Of a DNA stretch of 64,000 nucleotides, positions 25,745-34,693 are shown in pieces (the first letter of the stretch is position 1; each line of letters opens with the position of its first letter). The DNA is taken from the NCBI RefSeq assembly GCF_000219125.1, contig NZ_AFGF01000280.1, positions 1 through 64,000 of the forward strand, in the 5' to 3' direction. The notes under the pieces were generated by a model. It worked only from the letters and a program-made list of their open reading frames with translations, was not told the origin of the DNA and searched no databases. Origin of the DNA: Acetonema longum DSM 6540. Lineage in GTDB: Bacteria; Bacillota; Negativicutes; Sporomusales; Acetonemataceae. The position numbers and the translations under genes are program-made.

Positions 25745-26485
25745 TTACAGTGTGCCGGCCCCATCGACGCTCAGTACAGTACCGTTAATATATTTGGCAT
25801 CATCGGATGCGAGGAAGGCAAAAGCTGCGGCGATTTCCTCGGGCTCGCCCAGGCGGCCCTGCGGGATTTTGACAATAATTTTTTCGTTTAATACCTGCTC
25901 GGGAATTTTCTTTACCATTTCTGTGCCAATGAACCCGGGGGCTACGCAGTTAAACCGGAGGCCGTTCTTGGCCATTTCTTTGGCCCAGGATTTGGTCATG
26001 CCGATAACTCCCCATTTGCTGGCGGCATAGTTGGTTTGCCCAAGGTTGCCATAAATACCGACAATCGAAGAAGTGGTCAGAACGACGCCGGATTTTTGTT
26101 CCAGCAAATAGGGCAGTACAGCTGATGTGCAATTGAACACGCCGGTCAGGTTAACGCCAATAACAGCATCCCAGGCGTCTTTGGTCATTTTTCTCATCAT
26201 GGCATCTTTGGTGATGCCAGCGTTATTAATTAATACGTCCACTTTGCCGAAAACTTCAATCGCTTTGGCAACCATAGCTTTAGCCTGTTCTTCACTGGTT
26301 ACGTCTACTTTAACATAAACAGCTTTCACTCCTTTGGCTTCTGCTTCCTGTACTGTGCCGGAACCGTCGGCGAAATCCGCCACAACGATATTGGCGCCCT
26401 CCTCGGCGAAACGAAGCGCCGTGGCCTTGCCAATGCCTCCTGCAGCGCCTGTGATGATTGCAATTTTACCTTTTAATCCTCTCAT
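25745..26485 (-). CDS. SDR oxidoreductase, FabG/acetoacetyl-CoA or 3-hydroxybutyrate dehydrogenase type
   Basis: The 246-aa short-chain dehydrogenase has the Rossmann motif TGAAGGIGKATA, NNAGITKDAM, catalytic Ser in TTSSIVGIYG, and YAASKWG with the catalytic Tyr and Lys. Sequence alone places it with FabG/PhaB-like reductases. It is downstream of a CoA-transferase gene (36-base gap) and near a GntP-type permease, so oxidation of 3-hydroxybutyrate to acetoacetate, or the CoA-ester version, is the likely job. That assignment is inference. Expression should come from the sigma-54 promoter at 28114-28129. Confidence 0.85.
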   Translation of the reverse strand: MRGLKGKIAIITGAAGGIGKATALRFAEEGANIVVADFADGSGTVQEAEAKGVKAVYVKVDVTSEEQAKAMVAKAIEVFGKVDVLINNAGITKDAMMRKMTKDAWDAVIGVNLTGVFNCTSAVLPYLLEQKSGVVLTTSSIVGIYGNLGQTNYAASKWGVIGMTKSWAKEMAKNGLRFNCVAPGFIGTEMVKKIPEQVLNEKIIVKIPQGRLGEPEEIAAAFAFLASDDAKYINGTVLSVDGAGTL

Positions 26486-26521
26486 GTTGCTCTCTTTCTG
26501 CGGGGCGGCCCGCTGTTTATC

Positions 26522-28072
26522 TTATTTCTTTAAACCCATCTTCTCCGCTTTAAAGATGCGTTCATCCATCGTTTTGAGCTTGGGGGAGATAATGGGTTTG
26601 AAATCCATCAAGGCTAGAACGTCCTTCTCCAGATCAGCGCCAGGAGCGACTTCCGTCAGTACCATCCCTTCAGCACTTAGCTCGAAGACAGCGCGCTCCG
26701 TGATATAAAGGACCGGCTGCTTCACCTTTTGGGCATAGTTGCCGCTAAAGGTGATCTGTTCTACATGTTCAAGGAACTTCTTGTTTCTGCCTTCGGTTAC
26801 AATGGTCAGCTTGCCGTTTTCCACCTTAACTTCCAGGCCGCCGGCGGTGAAGGTTCCACAAAAGACAACCCGTTTAGCGTTCTGGGTAATGTTGATAAAA
26901 CCGCCGCAGCCGGCAACACGGCCTTTGAATTTACTTACATTGATATTGCCGTGTTTGTCGGTCTCCGCCAGTCCCAGGAAGGCCAGATCCAGTCCGCCGC
27001 CATCATAGAAGTCAAATTGATAGGGCTGATCCACGAAGCATGTGGCATTGCTAACCGCGCCGAAACTCAGGCCCCCGGCCGGCACGCCGCCAACGCCGCC
27101 TGGCTCCACCGTCAGGGTCATCATATCGCTAATGCCTTCTTCGTTCGCTACGATGGCCACGCCCTCCGGCATGCCGATGCCCAGATTGACGATTGCATTC
27201 GGAATTAGTTCCATAGCGGCTCTGCGACCGATTACCTTACGTTCGTCAAGAGTCAATGGCGCAATAGCCGACAGAGGAATGCGGACTTCGCCGGAATAGG
27301 CAGGATTATACTGTTCGGCAAAAGTCTGGGCATGGAGCGGGGAATCTCCGGTTACGACCACATAATCCACCAGGATTCCCGGCACCTTGACGTCTTTGGG
27401 CTTCAGGGTGCCGCTCTGGACGATGCGCTCTACCTGAGCAATCACAATGCCGCCTGCATTGTGGGCTGCCTGGGCTGTCGGCAGGATTTCCAGAGCTAAG
27501 GCTTCTTTTTCGATGGAAATATTACCGTCTTCGTCGGCGCTGGTGCCGCGGATAAGACCGACATGAATGGGGAATTGCTTATACCAGAGCCATTCTTCGC
27601 CACCAAGCTCAATGACTTCTACCAGATCCTCTTTGGTGGCGCTGTTGAGTTTTCCGCCCTCTACGCGAGGATCGCAAAAAGTATTTAAGCCTACTTTCGT
27701 AATCATGCCAGGCTTATTGCCGGCAATGCCCCGCAGCCACTGGGCCAGTGTTCCCTGGGGGAAGTTATAGGCTTCGATTTTATTTTCCATAGCCAGTTTG
27801 CCGAGTTTGGGGGCCAAATTCCAATGGCCGCCGACCACACGCTTCACCAAACCTTCCTGGCCGAGATGATTTAAGCCGCGATCTTTGCCGTCGCCCTGCC
27901 CGGCGCAATATACCAATGTTAGGTCACGCGGAGCTGATTCTTGTCTAAACCGTTCTTCCAGGGCTGCTGTCAATGCCTCCGGATGCCCGATGCCAACAAA
28001 ACCACTTGTCGCTACTGTTACCCCATTCTTAACAAGCTTTGCCGCTTCTGCTGCTGTGATAAATTTAGCCAT
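26522..28072 (-). CDS. Acyl-CoA:acetate/3-ketoacid CoA-transferase (family I, fused subunits)
   Basis: This 516-aa protein fuses the alpha and beta CoA-transferase domains (YdiF/propionate CoA-transferase type). The N-domain starts [17 protein letters not shown] with [15 protein letters not shown]; the C-domain has [11 protein letters not shown] and the catalytic Glu in [15 protein letters not shown]. It moves CoA between acetyl-CoA and short acids such as acetoacetate, butyrate or 3-hydroxybutyrate. ATG 28072 is chosen: GAGGAGAG precedes it, and the longer frame to 28150 would start upstream of the sigma-54 promoter at 28114-28129. Confidence 0.92.
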   Translation of the reverse strand: MAKFITAAEAAKLVKNGVTVATSGFVGIGHPEALTAALEERFRQESAPRDLTLVYCAGQGDGKDRGLNHLGQEGLVKRVVGGHWNLAPKLGKLAMENKIEAYNFPQGTLAQWLRGIAGNKPGMITKVGLNTFCDPRVEGGKLNSATKEDLVEVIELGGEEWLWYKQFPIHVGLIRGTSADEDGNISIEKEALALEILPTAQAAHNAGGIVIAQVERIVQSGTLKPKDVKVPGILVDYVVVTGDSPLHAQTFAEQYNPAYSGEVRIPLSAIAPLTLDERKVIGRRAAMELIPNAIVNLGIGMPEGVAIVANEEGISDMMTLTVEPGGVGGVPAGGLSFGAVSNATCFVDQPYQFDFYDGGGLDLAFLGLAETDKHGNINVSKFKGRVAGCGGFINITQNAKRVVFCGTFTAGGLEVKVENGKLTIVTEGRNKKFLEHVEQITFSGNYAQKVKQPVLYITERAVFELSAEGMVLTEVAPGADLEKDVLALMDFKPIISPKLKTMDERIFKAEKMGLKK

Positions 28073-28113
28073 AGGTTCACTCTCCTCAAATAAATTTTTA
28101 AATGCTATCCACT

Positions 28114-28129
28114 TGCAAATAGCGTGCCA
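28114..28129 (-). promoter_or_regulatory. Sigma-54 (-24/-12) promoter of the CoA-transferase operon
   Basis: On the minus strand the sequence is TGGCACGCTATTTGCA, a perfect match to the sigma-54 consensus TGGCACG-N4-TTGCA. It lies about 45 bases upstream of the CoA-transferase ATG and roughly 90 bases from the TTGTCTA/TAGACAA cluster at 28204-28233. Confidence 0.9.
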
Positions 28130-28203
28130 AATTTTAATGAATCTAAGCATCCTGCCATGTACCGTAAGTAAAATATTTGTTTAGTCAGCCATATCTCTAA
28201 AAT

Positions 28204-28233
28204 TTGTCTTCTGTTTTAGACAATGTTGTCTAA
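28204..28233. promoter_or_regulatory. Putative activator-binding cluster between divergent sigma-54 promoters
   Basis: Three half-sites occur in 30 bases: TTGTCT (28204-28209), TTAGACAA (28216-28223) and TTGTCTAA (28226-28233); the last two form a perfect palindrome around TG. A fourth, TTAGACAA, is at 28283-28290. The cluster lies about 75-120 bases upstream of both the minus-strand (28114-28129) and plus-strand (28337-28352) sigma-54 promoters, the usual place for enhancer sites. This fills the 438-base gap between the CoA-transferase and permease genes; no gene is seen in it. Confidence 0.75.
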
Positions 28234-28336
28234 TTTATTCTGCAATTCTATACACTTAAAAAAATTCGGGAGAATGTTTGCCTTAGACAAAGAGATGTTT
28301 CAAGGGCTTTATACAAATTTTCTTGCATTTTCAATT

Positions 28337-28352
28337 TGGCATGAAATTTGCT
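28337..28352 (+). promoter_or_regulatory. Sigma-54 promoter of the GntP-type permease
   Basis: TGGCATGAAATTTGCT matches TGGCAYG-N4-TTGCW. It lies about 160 bases before the permease start and downstream of the half-site cluster at 28204-28290. Confidence 0.85.
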
Positions 28353-28510
28353 TTATAAAAATGACGATACATTATTTTTATTTTGGGAAGATTTTATTAA
28401 AAGGGGGGAAATTAATACAGGGGGGGAGTGATCCTGCCGGCCGATAATGATATTCAACTGCAAAATAGCACAACTAACAAAGATTGGATAATAAGAAGGA
28501 GGAAATAAGA

Positions 28511-29908
28511 ATGGAAACTTTGGGTATTCTTCTCAGTTTGTTTTTATTGATGTTTTTTGCGTACCGAGGATTTTCCGTTATCCTGTTTGCCCCGATTTTT
28601 GCCCTTATGGCCGCCGCCATGTCCGGTTTGTCTATCATGCCGGCATATACCGAATTGTTCATGGCCAAAGCCGTCGTCTATGTTAAGTCGTTTTTCCCAA
28701 TCTTTATGTTAGGTGCTGTTTTCGGCAAAGTTATGGAAGATACCGGTCTCGCCAAAGGCATAGCTGCCGCGATTATTAAAGGTCTGGGCAAGGAAAGGGC
28801 TATGTTATCAGTGGTTCTCGCCTGCGCAGTACTGACTTATGGCGGTATCAGTCTTTTTGTAGTTGTGTTTGCTGTCTATCCGTTTGCATCTGCGCTGTTC
28901 AGAGAAGCCAACATACCCAAACGCCTCATTCCCGGCACTGTTGCATTAGGTGCCTTTACTTTCACAATGGACTCCTTCCCTGGAACGCCGCAAATCCAAA
29001 ATATTATTCCTACTAATTTTTTTGGCACTACCATTTATGCCGCTCCTATCCTGGGCATTATTGGTGGTTTGATCATTTTCGCCGGTGGCCTCTACTGGCT
29101 GGAAAACCGCCGAAAAGCCGCTGCTGCCGCCGGTGAAGGCTATGGCAACCACAATGAAGCTGTGCAGGAAAAACGTGAAGAAGCCGCTCTGCCGGCTTGG
29201 TATCTTTCGGTACTTCCTCTCGTCACCGTGTTAGTTGTAAATTTTGTTATGACGAATCTCTTTGTCTGGAACCCCAACTTGCTGCAACCTTTCGCAGCGA
29301 TGGACCTGCCGCTGATAGCTGCTTCGGTTAAGAACGTAATCAGTATCTGGGCTCTCATTATCGCTCTGGTGTGCGGCATTGTCGTAGCAATCGCCCTGGG
29401 AATTACCCGCCTGCCCAAGGGCGGTCTGGCTAAGGCCCTCAACGCCGGCGCCATCGGTTCGCTGCTGGCAATCATGAACACGGCGTCAGAAGTTGGCTAT
29501 GGCAACATTATCGCTGCTCTGCCTGGTTTCAAAGCCATTTCCGACGCTCTGATGGGCATCAAGATCGGTGGTACACCGCTGGTATCCGAAGCCGTTACAG
29601 TAACTACTCTGGCCGGTATTACCGGTTCGGCCTCGGGCGGTATGTCGATAGCCCTTGACCTGATGGCTAAAGATTGGCTGGCATGGGCCAATCAAATCGG
29701 TCTTTCCCCTGAAGTGCTGCATCGCGTTGCCTCCATGGCTTCAGGCGGCATGGATACCTTGCCGCATAACGGAGCGGTTATCACATTGTTGGCGGTTTGC
29801 GGCCTGACCCACAGAGAATCTTATCCCGATATTTTCGTCGTTACTATCCTTAAGACAATGACGGTATTTATTATCATTGCCCTTCACTTATTTACCGGTA
29901 TTCTGTAA
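28511..29908 (+). CDS. GntP-family permease, probable 3-hydroxybutyrate/short acid importer
   Basis: The 465-aa membrane protein has about a dozen helices and GntP-family features: FSVILFAPIFALMAAA near the N-terminus, MDSFPGTPQIQNIIPTNFFG in the middle, NTASEVGYGNIIAALPGF and ASGGMDTLPHNGAVITLL near the end. GntP relatives carry gluconate or D-3-hydroxybutyrate. The divergent CoA-transferase and SDR genes and shared sigma-54 control favour a C4 hydroxy- or keto-acid. ATG 28511 sits behind AAGGAGG; the frame from 28484 lacks a site. A strong terminator follows. Confidence 0.88.
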   Translation: METLGILLSLFLLMFFAYRGFSVILFAPIFALMAAAMSGLSIMPAYTELFMAKAVVYVKSFFPIFMLGAVFGKVMEDTGLAKGIAAAIIKGLGKERAMLSVVLACAVLTYGGISLFVVVFAVYPFASALFREANIPKRLIPGTVALGAFTFTMDSFPGTPQIQNIIPTNFFGTTIYAAPILGIIGGLIIFAGGLYWLENRRKAAAAAGEGYGNHNEAVQEKREEAALPAWYLSVLPLVTVLVVNFVMTNLFVWNPNLLQPFAAMDLPLIAASVKNVISIWALIIALVCGIVVAIALGITRLPKGGLAKALNAGAIGSLLAIMNTASEVGYGNIIAALPGFKAISDALMGIKIGGTPLVSEAVTVTTLAGITGSASGGMSIALDLMAKDWLAWANQIGLSPEVLHRVASMASGGMDTLPHNGAVITLLAVCGLTHRESYPDIFVVTILKTMTVFIIIALHLFTGIL

Positions 29909-29930
29909 GAAACTTCCGGGCACGAATTAA

Positions 29931-29977
29931 GGGGTGCCGCCAACGTTTGGAAAAAACGTTGGCGGCACCCCTTTTTG
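29931..29977 (+). terminator. Strong terminator after the permease
   Basis: A perfect 17-bp stem, GGGGTGCCGCCAACGTT with its exact complement, closes a 7-base loop and is followed by TTTTT. Confidence 0.93.
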
Positions 29978-30058
29978 CAATAAGGTCTTTTTGATCAGTA
30001 TATCGCATATAGTGTTGTTGTAAACCAATGCCGAAAACAACGCACGGGAGAGAAGGCT

Positions 30059-30361
30059 ATGACCGCAAAACGTTTATTTCCCAGCAGGATGGGTTCCTTT
30101 GGATCGCTGTTGAGCCTGACTGTGACCACTTTTTTTGGCGCTTTATATTGTTTGGCTTTACCGGGATTTCTGACATCTGCTGTTGGCAAGGTATATGCGG
30201 TGGTCTGGGCTGCCATCGGGCTCACGATTGCTCTGGCCCACGGGCGGCAGTTGCTCCTGGGGTCCAAAAAGAAAAAAAGAGAAATGGCGGTATATGAGAT
30301 GATGGCGCGCCGTCCGGTACGATCGAAAGAAAAGGTTTACCGGAGAAAATTTCAATACTGA
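30059..30361 (+). CDS. Small membrane protein, unknown function
   Basis: This 100-aa protein has two hydrophobic helices (about residues 15-35, LLSLTVTTFFGALYCLALPG, and 40-60, VYAVVWAAIGLTIALAHG), followed by a very basic cytoplasmic tail (SKKKKREM, RRPVRSKEKVYRRK). GGGAGAGAAGG precedes the ATG. I do not recognise the family. The next gene converges on it, with 10 bases between stops, and no function can be drawn from context. Confidence 0.65.
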   Translation: MTAKRLFPSRMGSFGSLLSLTVTTFFGALYCLALPGFLTSAVGKVYAVVWAAIGLTIALAHGRQLLLGSKKKKREMAVYEMMARRPVRSKEKVYRRKFQY

Positions 30362-30371
30362 CAGTAGTTAT

Positions 30372-31670
30372 TTACTGTTTTCCCAGAGCCAGGTCCAGGG
30401 TGTTCAGTAAATAGTTTATGTCTTCCTCACTGATGACCAGCGGCGGCTGGAAGGCCAGAACATTGCGCTCCAAACCGTTCTTTCCGATCAGGATGCCCCG
30501 GTCCTTGCATGATTCCAGCACCTGATCGGTGAGCTCCGGCGCCGGCGACTGATCTGCGTGGACCAGCTCTGCCCCCAGCATCAGTCCAAGGCCCCGCACA
30601 TCACCGATTACAGGGTATTTCTCTTGCAGGCGGAGCAGTCCGTCTTTTAACTTTTTGCCCAGATGTTTCGCCCGGGCCGGCAGATTTTCTTTTTCAATGA
30701 CAGCCAGAGTGGCCAGGGCGGCGGCGGAGGTCACCGGATTACCGCCCAGAGTGGAGGCGCCGGGCCGGGTATACTTGTCGGCGATTTCGCTGCGGGCGAT
30801 GAAAGCGCCGACCGGAGTTCCGTTGCCTAGAGCCTTGGCCATGGTCATGATATCCGGCTCCACGCCGTAGTGCTCGATGGCGAACATGGCGCCGGTACGG
30901 CCAAAACCGGTCTGTACCTCGTCAATCACCAGCAGAATGCCGTGGCGGTCCAGAATTTCCTTCACCCGCTTGAAATAGCCGTATGGCGGGGTAATAATGC
31001 CGCCGTTGCCTTGAATGGTTTCGGCAAAAAAGGCGGCTACCTGGCCGGAGGTGGCTGTCTGGATAACATTCTCCAGTTCATTGGCGCACTGGTAGTCGCA
31101 TTCAGGATGTTTGAGCTTGAAGGGACAACGGTAACAGTAGGCGTTAGGGGCAAAGCTGATGCCGCCGGCAGGGGAAGGGTCGGTGCGCCATAGCCGGAGG
31201 CCGGTGAGCCCCATGGTCAGCTTGGTGCGGCCATGAAGACCCTGGCGCAGGCTGATGAATTCCGAGTGGCCGGTGTACAGGCTGGCCAGCAAGGCAGCCC
31301 CTTCATTGGCCTCGGTACCGCTGGCGCAGAAAAAGGATTTCCGCAGCCGGCCCGGTGTGACTTGAGCCAGCTTTTCCGCCAGACTGACGATTTGTTCGGT
31401 GAGATAAATCGTGCAGGTATGCTGCAGAGTGTTGACCTGTTGGCAAATAGCCGCCGTGATTTCGGGATTGCAGTGGCCGCAGTTCACCACCGATACGCCG
31501 GCAAAACAGTCCAGATATTTTTTACCGGTATGATCGTAAAGATATTGCATTTCTCCTCGTACCAGCTGCATGGGTTGCTGGTAGAAATGATAGACGCAGG
31601 GAATCATGTATTCTTTCTTTTTGCGCAATATTTCCTCGGGTCCGATGAATGAAAATGGGACTGAAACCAT
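30372..31670 (-). CDS. Class III PLP-dependent aminotransferase
   Basis: The 432-aa enzyme is an omega-type aminotransferase similar to alanine-glyoxylate/acetylornithine-like members. It has CASGTEANEGA (phosphate-binding), VIDEVQTGFGRTG with the PLP-pyridine Asp, and the Schiff-base Lys in MTMAKALGNG. An unusual cysteine-rich insert, CYRCPFKLKHPECDYQC, lies at about residues 182-198. Substrates are unknown. ATG 31670 is favoured by GAGGTG seven bases upstream; a GTG lies one codon earlier. A U32 peptidase gene ends 14 bases upstream on the same strand, so they may be one operon. Confidence 0.87.
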   Translation of the reverse strand: MVSVPFSFIGPEEILRKKKEYMIPCVYHFYQQPMQLVRGEMQYLYDHTGKKYLDCFAGVSVVNCGHCNPEITAAICQQVNTLQHTCTIYLTEQIVSLAEKLAQVTPGRLRKSFFCASGTEANEGAALLASLYTGHSEFISLRQGLHGRTKLTMGLTGLRLWRTDPSPAGGISFAPNAYCYRCPFKLKHPECDYQCANELENVIQTATSGQVAAFFAETIQGNGGIITPPYGYFKRVKEILDRHGILLVIDEVQTGFGRTGAMFAIEHYGVEPDIMTMAKALGNGTPVGAFIARSEIADKYTRPGASTLGGNPVTSAAALATLAVIEKENLPARAKHLGKKLKDGLLRLQEKYPVIGDVRGLGLMLGAELVHADQSPAPELTDQVLESCKDRGILIGKNGLERNVLAFQPPLVISEEDINYLLNTLDLALGKQ

Positions 31671-31683
31671 CACATTTCACCTC

Positions 31684-33633
31684 TTACTTCGACATTTTAT
31701 AGCGGAAGGCGCCGAGTCCCAGTTGACGCGGTCCCTTCAGGCGAGTTTCATAGTCGGCGGGAATCGAGTAACCGGCAGGATTTGCCGCCAGTTTGTCCAG
31801 TTCCTGACGGTAATAGGCCGTAACAGCGGCGATATGGGTCGGGGAATAGTGCTGTCCTTCGATCCGAAAACGGGTGATACCATTGGCGAACAATTCCGGC
31901 AGGAAGGCGAACAGACACAAGTCCTTGGCGAACAGAAGATGGTTACGGCCATATTGATCGATGGCAATGGGGTGCTTTTCTCCGGCTGAATCCAGCAGAG
32001 CGTAAGATGATTTGCTCCGGCAGAAAGAGTGGCAGGCCTGGGGCGATGAGGCGGTAAAAGATGCGTTTAACAGGCAGTGATCCAGCACCATGGCTTCCAG
32101 TGGACCGTGAACAATCGGCATAAGCGGCAGGGGGCTTCCCTGGGCTAAAGCCGACATTTGCCCGCAGGAAGATTCAATTGAGGGGGTAATTCCTCTGACG
32201 TCCTGGCCCTTTAAAAATTCTATGGCTTGCTGATTAAAGATATTAAAAGAATAATCAGCGTAAATGGGAAGGTCGGTATATTTTTGGGCCAGCCGCAACG
32301 AGCCCAGGTTGCTGACCATTACTCCATCAGCTGCCGGCAAAGCGGCAAAAAACCGCTCAAGCTCGGCGCATTCCCGTTCGGTGGTAATGCGGGGAGTGGT
32401 GATGAAAAGCTGAGCCCTGGCTGCCTTGACGATTTCCAGCCCTTGCAGGATTTCCGGTACAGTCCAGGGTTTGGCAGGCTGGAAAGCTTCGCCGCCGATG
32501 ATCACCAGGCTGGCGCCGTTTTGACAGGCAGCGGCTATTGAAGGCATATCCGCCACCCGGACGGTTAAAGTTGGTTTGGTTTGAGGTTCAGGAGGGAGAG
32601 ATGCTTCAGGGGAAGTCTTATAGATTGGGGCCAGGCCGGCTTCCACCACTGCCTGGCTGAAAAAGCGCGGTTCCCGTTTGCCGTCATAGCCAATGGAGCT
32701 GGCGCCGGGATTGCCTAAGGCGTAACAGGGGGAGAAGTCCCGGGAACGGTTGTCATACAGATCCTGCCAGTCCACAGGGTCCGGACTGTAACCGACGGGG
32801 TCCGCCAGGTACCGGTCAATCGCCCGGCGGTATTGTCTGACGATCCGGCTGGCAAAATCTGCTGTGCGCATGCGTCCTTCGATCTTAAAGGAACAAACGC
32901 CGGCCCGGATTAATTCGGGGAGATAAAGATATAGGCACATATCTTTCATGGCCAGCTTATAGGGACCTTGCTGACTAGTGACGGGCAATTCCTGGACGGA
33001 AGCGCCGTCAATCAGCCGAAAGGGCCAGCGGCAAGGCTTGAGGCAGCGGCCCCGGTTGGAACTCTGGCCAAAAAGAATGCCGGAATGATAACATTGGCCG
33101 CTCTGCGCGATGCACATATCGCCATGGATGAAGTATTCCAAGTCCACACCGGTGCGTTCTTTCAGCAAGGTCAGTTGTGAGAAAGACATCTCCCGATTGG
33201 TTACTACCCGTTTGATGCCGTACTCCATCAAAGTGCGGACAGCATGCTCATTGTGGGTGTTCATCATGACTGAGGCGTGGAGCTCAAGGTCCAGGCCCAT
33301 TTCCCGCACCAGCTGCAACACCGCCAGGTCCTGTACAATGAGGGCGTCCGGCCGGGCCTCATTGAGGAAGGAAAGATAGGAGCGCATCCGGGGCAACTCC
33401 TGATCGCTGATCAGATTATTAACTGTGATATAAACGCGGGTTTGGTGCCCATGGGCATAGTCGATAACCTTGACCAGACCGTCTTCATCAAAATTGGTAT
33501 CCGCCCGGTGCAGGCGCATGTTGAACAGTTTGCCGCCGAGATACACCGCGTCCGCCCCGGCGGCAACGGTGCTCTCCAGCATATCCCAGGTCCCTACAGG
33601 GGCCAGTAATTCTACAGAATTTTCCCGATCCAT
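31684..33633 (-). CDS. U32 family peptidase-like protein
   Basis: The 649-aa protein matches peptidase family U32 (RlhA/YhbU-like). The N-terminal barrel starts ELLAPVGTWDMLESTVAAGADAVYLGG in outline. The signature region has EYFIHGDMCIAQSGQCYHSG and RGRCLKPCRWPF with clustered cysteines, and a second half repeats a barrel ending with CHSFCRSKSSY. Members act in 23S rRNA hydroxylation or collagenase-like roles; which applies here is unknown. ATG 33633 has GGGGTG at good spacing; a GTG at 33642 is possible. Confidence 0.88.
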   Translation of the reverse strand: MDRENSVELLAPVGTWDMLESTVAAGADAVYLGGKLFNMRLHRADTNFDEDGLVKVIDYAHGHQTRVYITVNNLISDQELPRMRSYLSFLNEARPDALIVQDLAVLQLVREMGLDLELHASVMMNTHNEHAVRTLMEYGIKRVVTNREMSFSQLTLLKERTGVDLEYFIHGDMCIAQSGQCYHSGILFGQSSNRGRCLKPCRWPFRLIDGASVQELPVTSQQGPYKLAMKDMCLYLYLPELIRAGVCSFKIEGRMRTADFASRIVRQYRRAIDRYLADPVGYSPDPVDWQDLYDNRSRDFSPCYALGNPGASSIGYDGKREPRFFSQAVVEAGLAPIYKTSPEASLPPEPQTKPTLTVRVADMPSIAAACQNGASLVIIGGEAFQPAKPWTVPEILQGLEIVKAARAQLFITTPRITTERECAELERFFAALPAADGVMVSNLGSLRLAQKYTDLPIYADYSFNIFNQQAIEFLKGQDVRGITPSIESSCGQMSALAQGSPLPLMPIVHGPLEAMVLDHCLLNASFTASSPQACHSFCRSKSSYALLDSAGEKHPIAIDQYGRNHLLFAKDLCLFAFLPELFANGITRFRIEGQHYSPTHIAAVTAYYRQELDKLAANPAGYSIPADYETRLKGPRQLGLGAFRYKMSK

Positions 33634-33647
33634 TTTTGTCACCCCAG

Positions 33648-34523
33648 CTATTCAAAAATTTCCGCGGTTTGTTTTAGCATTGCCTTGGGCAGGGAAATGC
33701 CCAGAACGGCAGCGACGGCCACATTGAGGTGAATTTCCGGCTGGGTTGCAATATCCACCGGAATATCCCCCGCTGAGACCCCCTGGCTGATTTTCAGCGC
33801 CTTTTCGGCGCATTTCAGACCCAACTGATAGTGGTTGGCAAACAGTCCGCCTAAAGCTCCGGCAGGAACATTCGGCCCATGGGAAGCAATGACCGGAATA
33901 GCCGCTGCTTCGGTATAATAGGCTACAGAGGCGAAATTTTCCTCCACCGCCTTACCGATGGGCAAAAATAAAGCGTCCATATCCTTTTCCAGAAAGCGAT
34001 ACAGCAACGATAGCTCATCTGCTTGCTGGATGGGGATTTCCGTCAGGCGACATCCGCCCCGCTTTCTGATCGCATCGCTGAATAGCCTGGATTCCAGGAC
34101 GGCGTTGGGATCTTTGGCATGATATACCATGCCTAGATGGTTGGCCTGGGGCAATAACCGGTAAATAAACGCCGCTTTTTGGGCGGCATCCACCATACCC
34201 GATACGCCGGTGGCTTTTCCGCCGGGCTTAGCCAGGGATTGGGCCAGGCCGGAACCCACCGGATCGAATACCGGCGTGTAGATGACAGGTATGCTGCCGG
34301 GCAGGTTGACGGCAGCTTTAGCCGCAGGCGTGGAACAGGCGAAGATCATATCCACAGGCAGCGAGGCTAGCCTTTGAGCCAACTCAGGCAACTTTCCTTC
34401 GTTGCCGTCGGCATTGACATAATGGAAGTCGCAGCCGACCGGTTCTTGCGCCAATCCGGCTTTGAACCCCCGGACAGCGTCATCCAGGTGTTGTGTCAGT
34501 TGCAGAATACCAATCGTAAGCAA
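33648..34523 (-). CDS. ABC_sub_bind (DUF534) family protein without signal peptide
   Basis: The 291-aa protein matches the ABC transporter substrate-binding family of the TrpX type: GILQLTQHLDDAVRGFKAGL at the N-terminus, IFACSTPAAKAAV, VIYTPVFDPVGSGLA and GALGGLFANHYQLG. Family members are normally lipoproteins, but here the mature-domain start is preceded by only two residues, and the in-frame sequence upstream of TTG 34523 carries no hydrophobic signal before a stop at 34557-34559. No permease or ATPase is adjacent. It may be a cytoplasmic ligand-binding protein. AGAGGTG stands 9 bases before the TTG. Confidence 0.8.
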   Translation of the reverse strand: MLTIGILQLTQHLDDAVRGFKAGLAQEPVGCDFHYVNADGNEGKLPELAQRLASLPVDMIFACSTPAAKAAVNLPGSIPVIYTPVFDPVGSGLAQSLAKPGGKATGVSGMVDAAQKAAFIYRLLPQANHLGMVYHAKDPNAVLESRLFSDAIRKRGGCRLTEIPIQQADELSLLYRFLEKDMDALFLPIGKAVEENFASVAYYTEAAAIPVIASHGPNVPAGALGGLFANHYQLGLKCAEKALKISQGVSAGDIPVDIATQPEIHLNVAVAAVLGISLPKAMLKQTAEIFE

Positions 34524-34693
34524 ATTGCGGCACCTCTGATCGTTTTTTACTTCGCTTTACAATTCCACAGCCGCTCGAATAATACCTCTCCATAGAAGAT
34601 GTTTTTAACCATTCGGAGGAACTTGCCATTGTCTCACGAAGATATACAGATAACAGCCAAATTGAGTGAAACAGGGGAAGGAGCAGTCTCCAG

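Noticed and set aside
28223-28447. Frame of 74 codons in the divergent sigma-54 region
   Set aside because: It overlaps the half-site cluster and the sigma-54 promoter and has no ribosome site.
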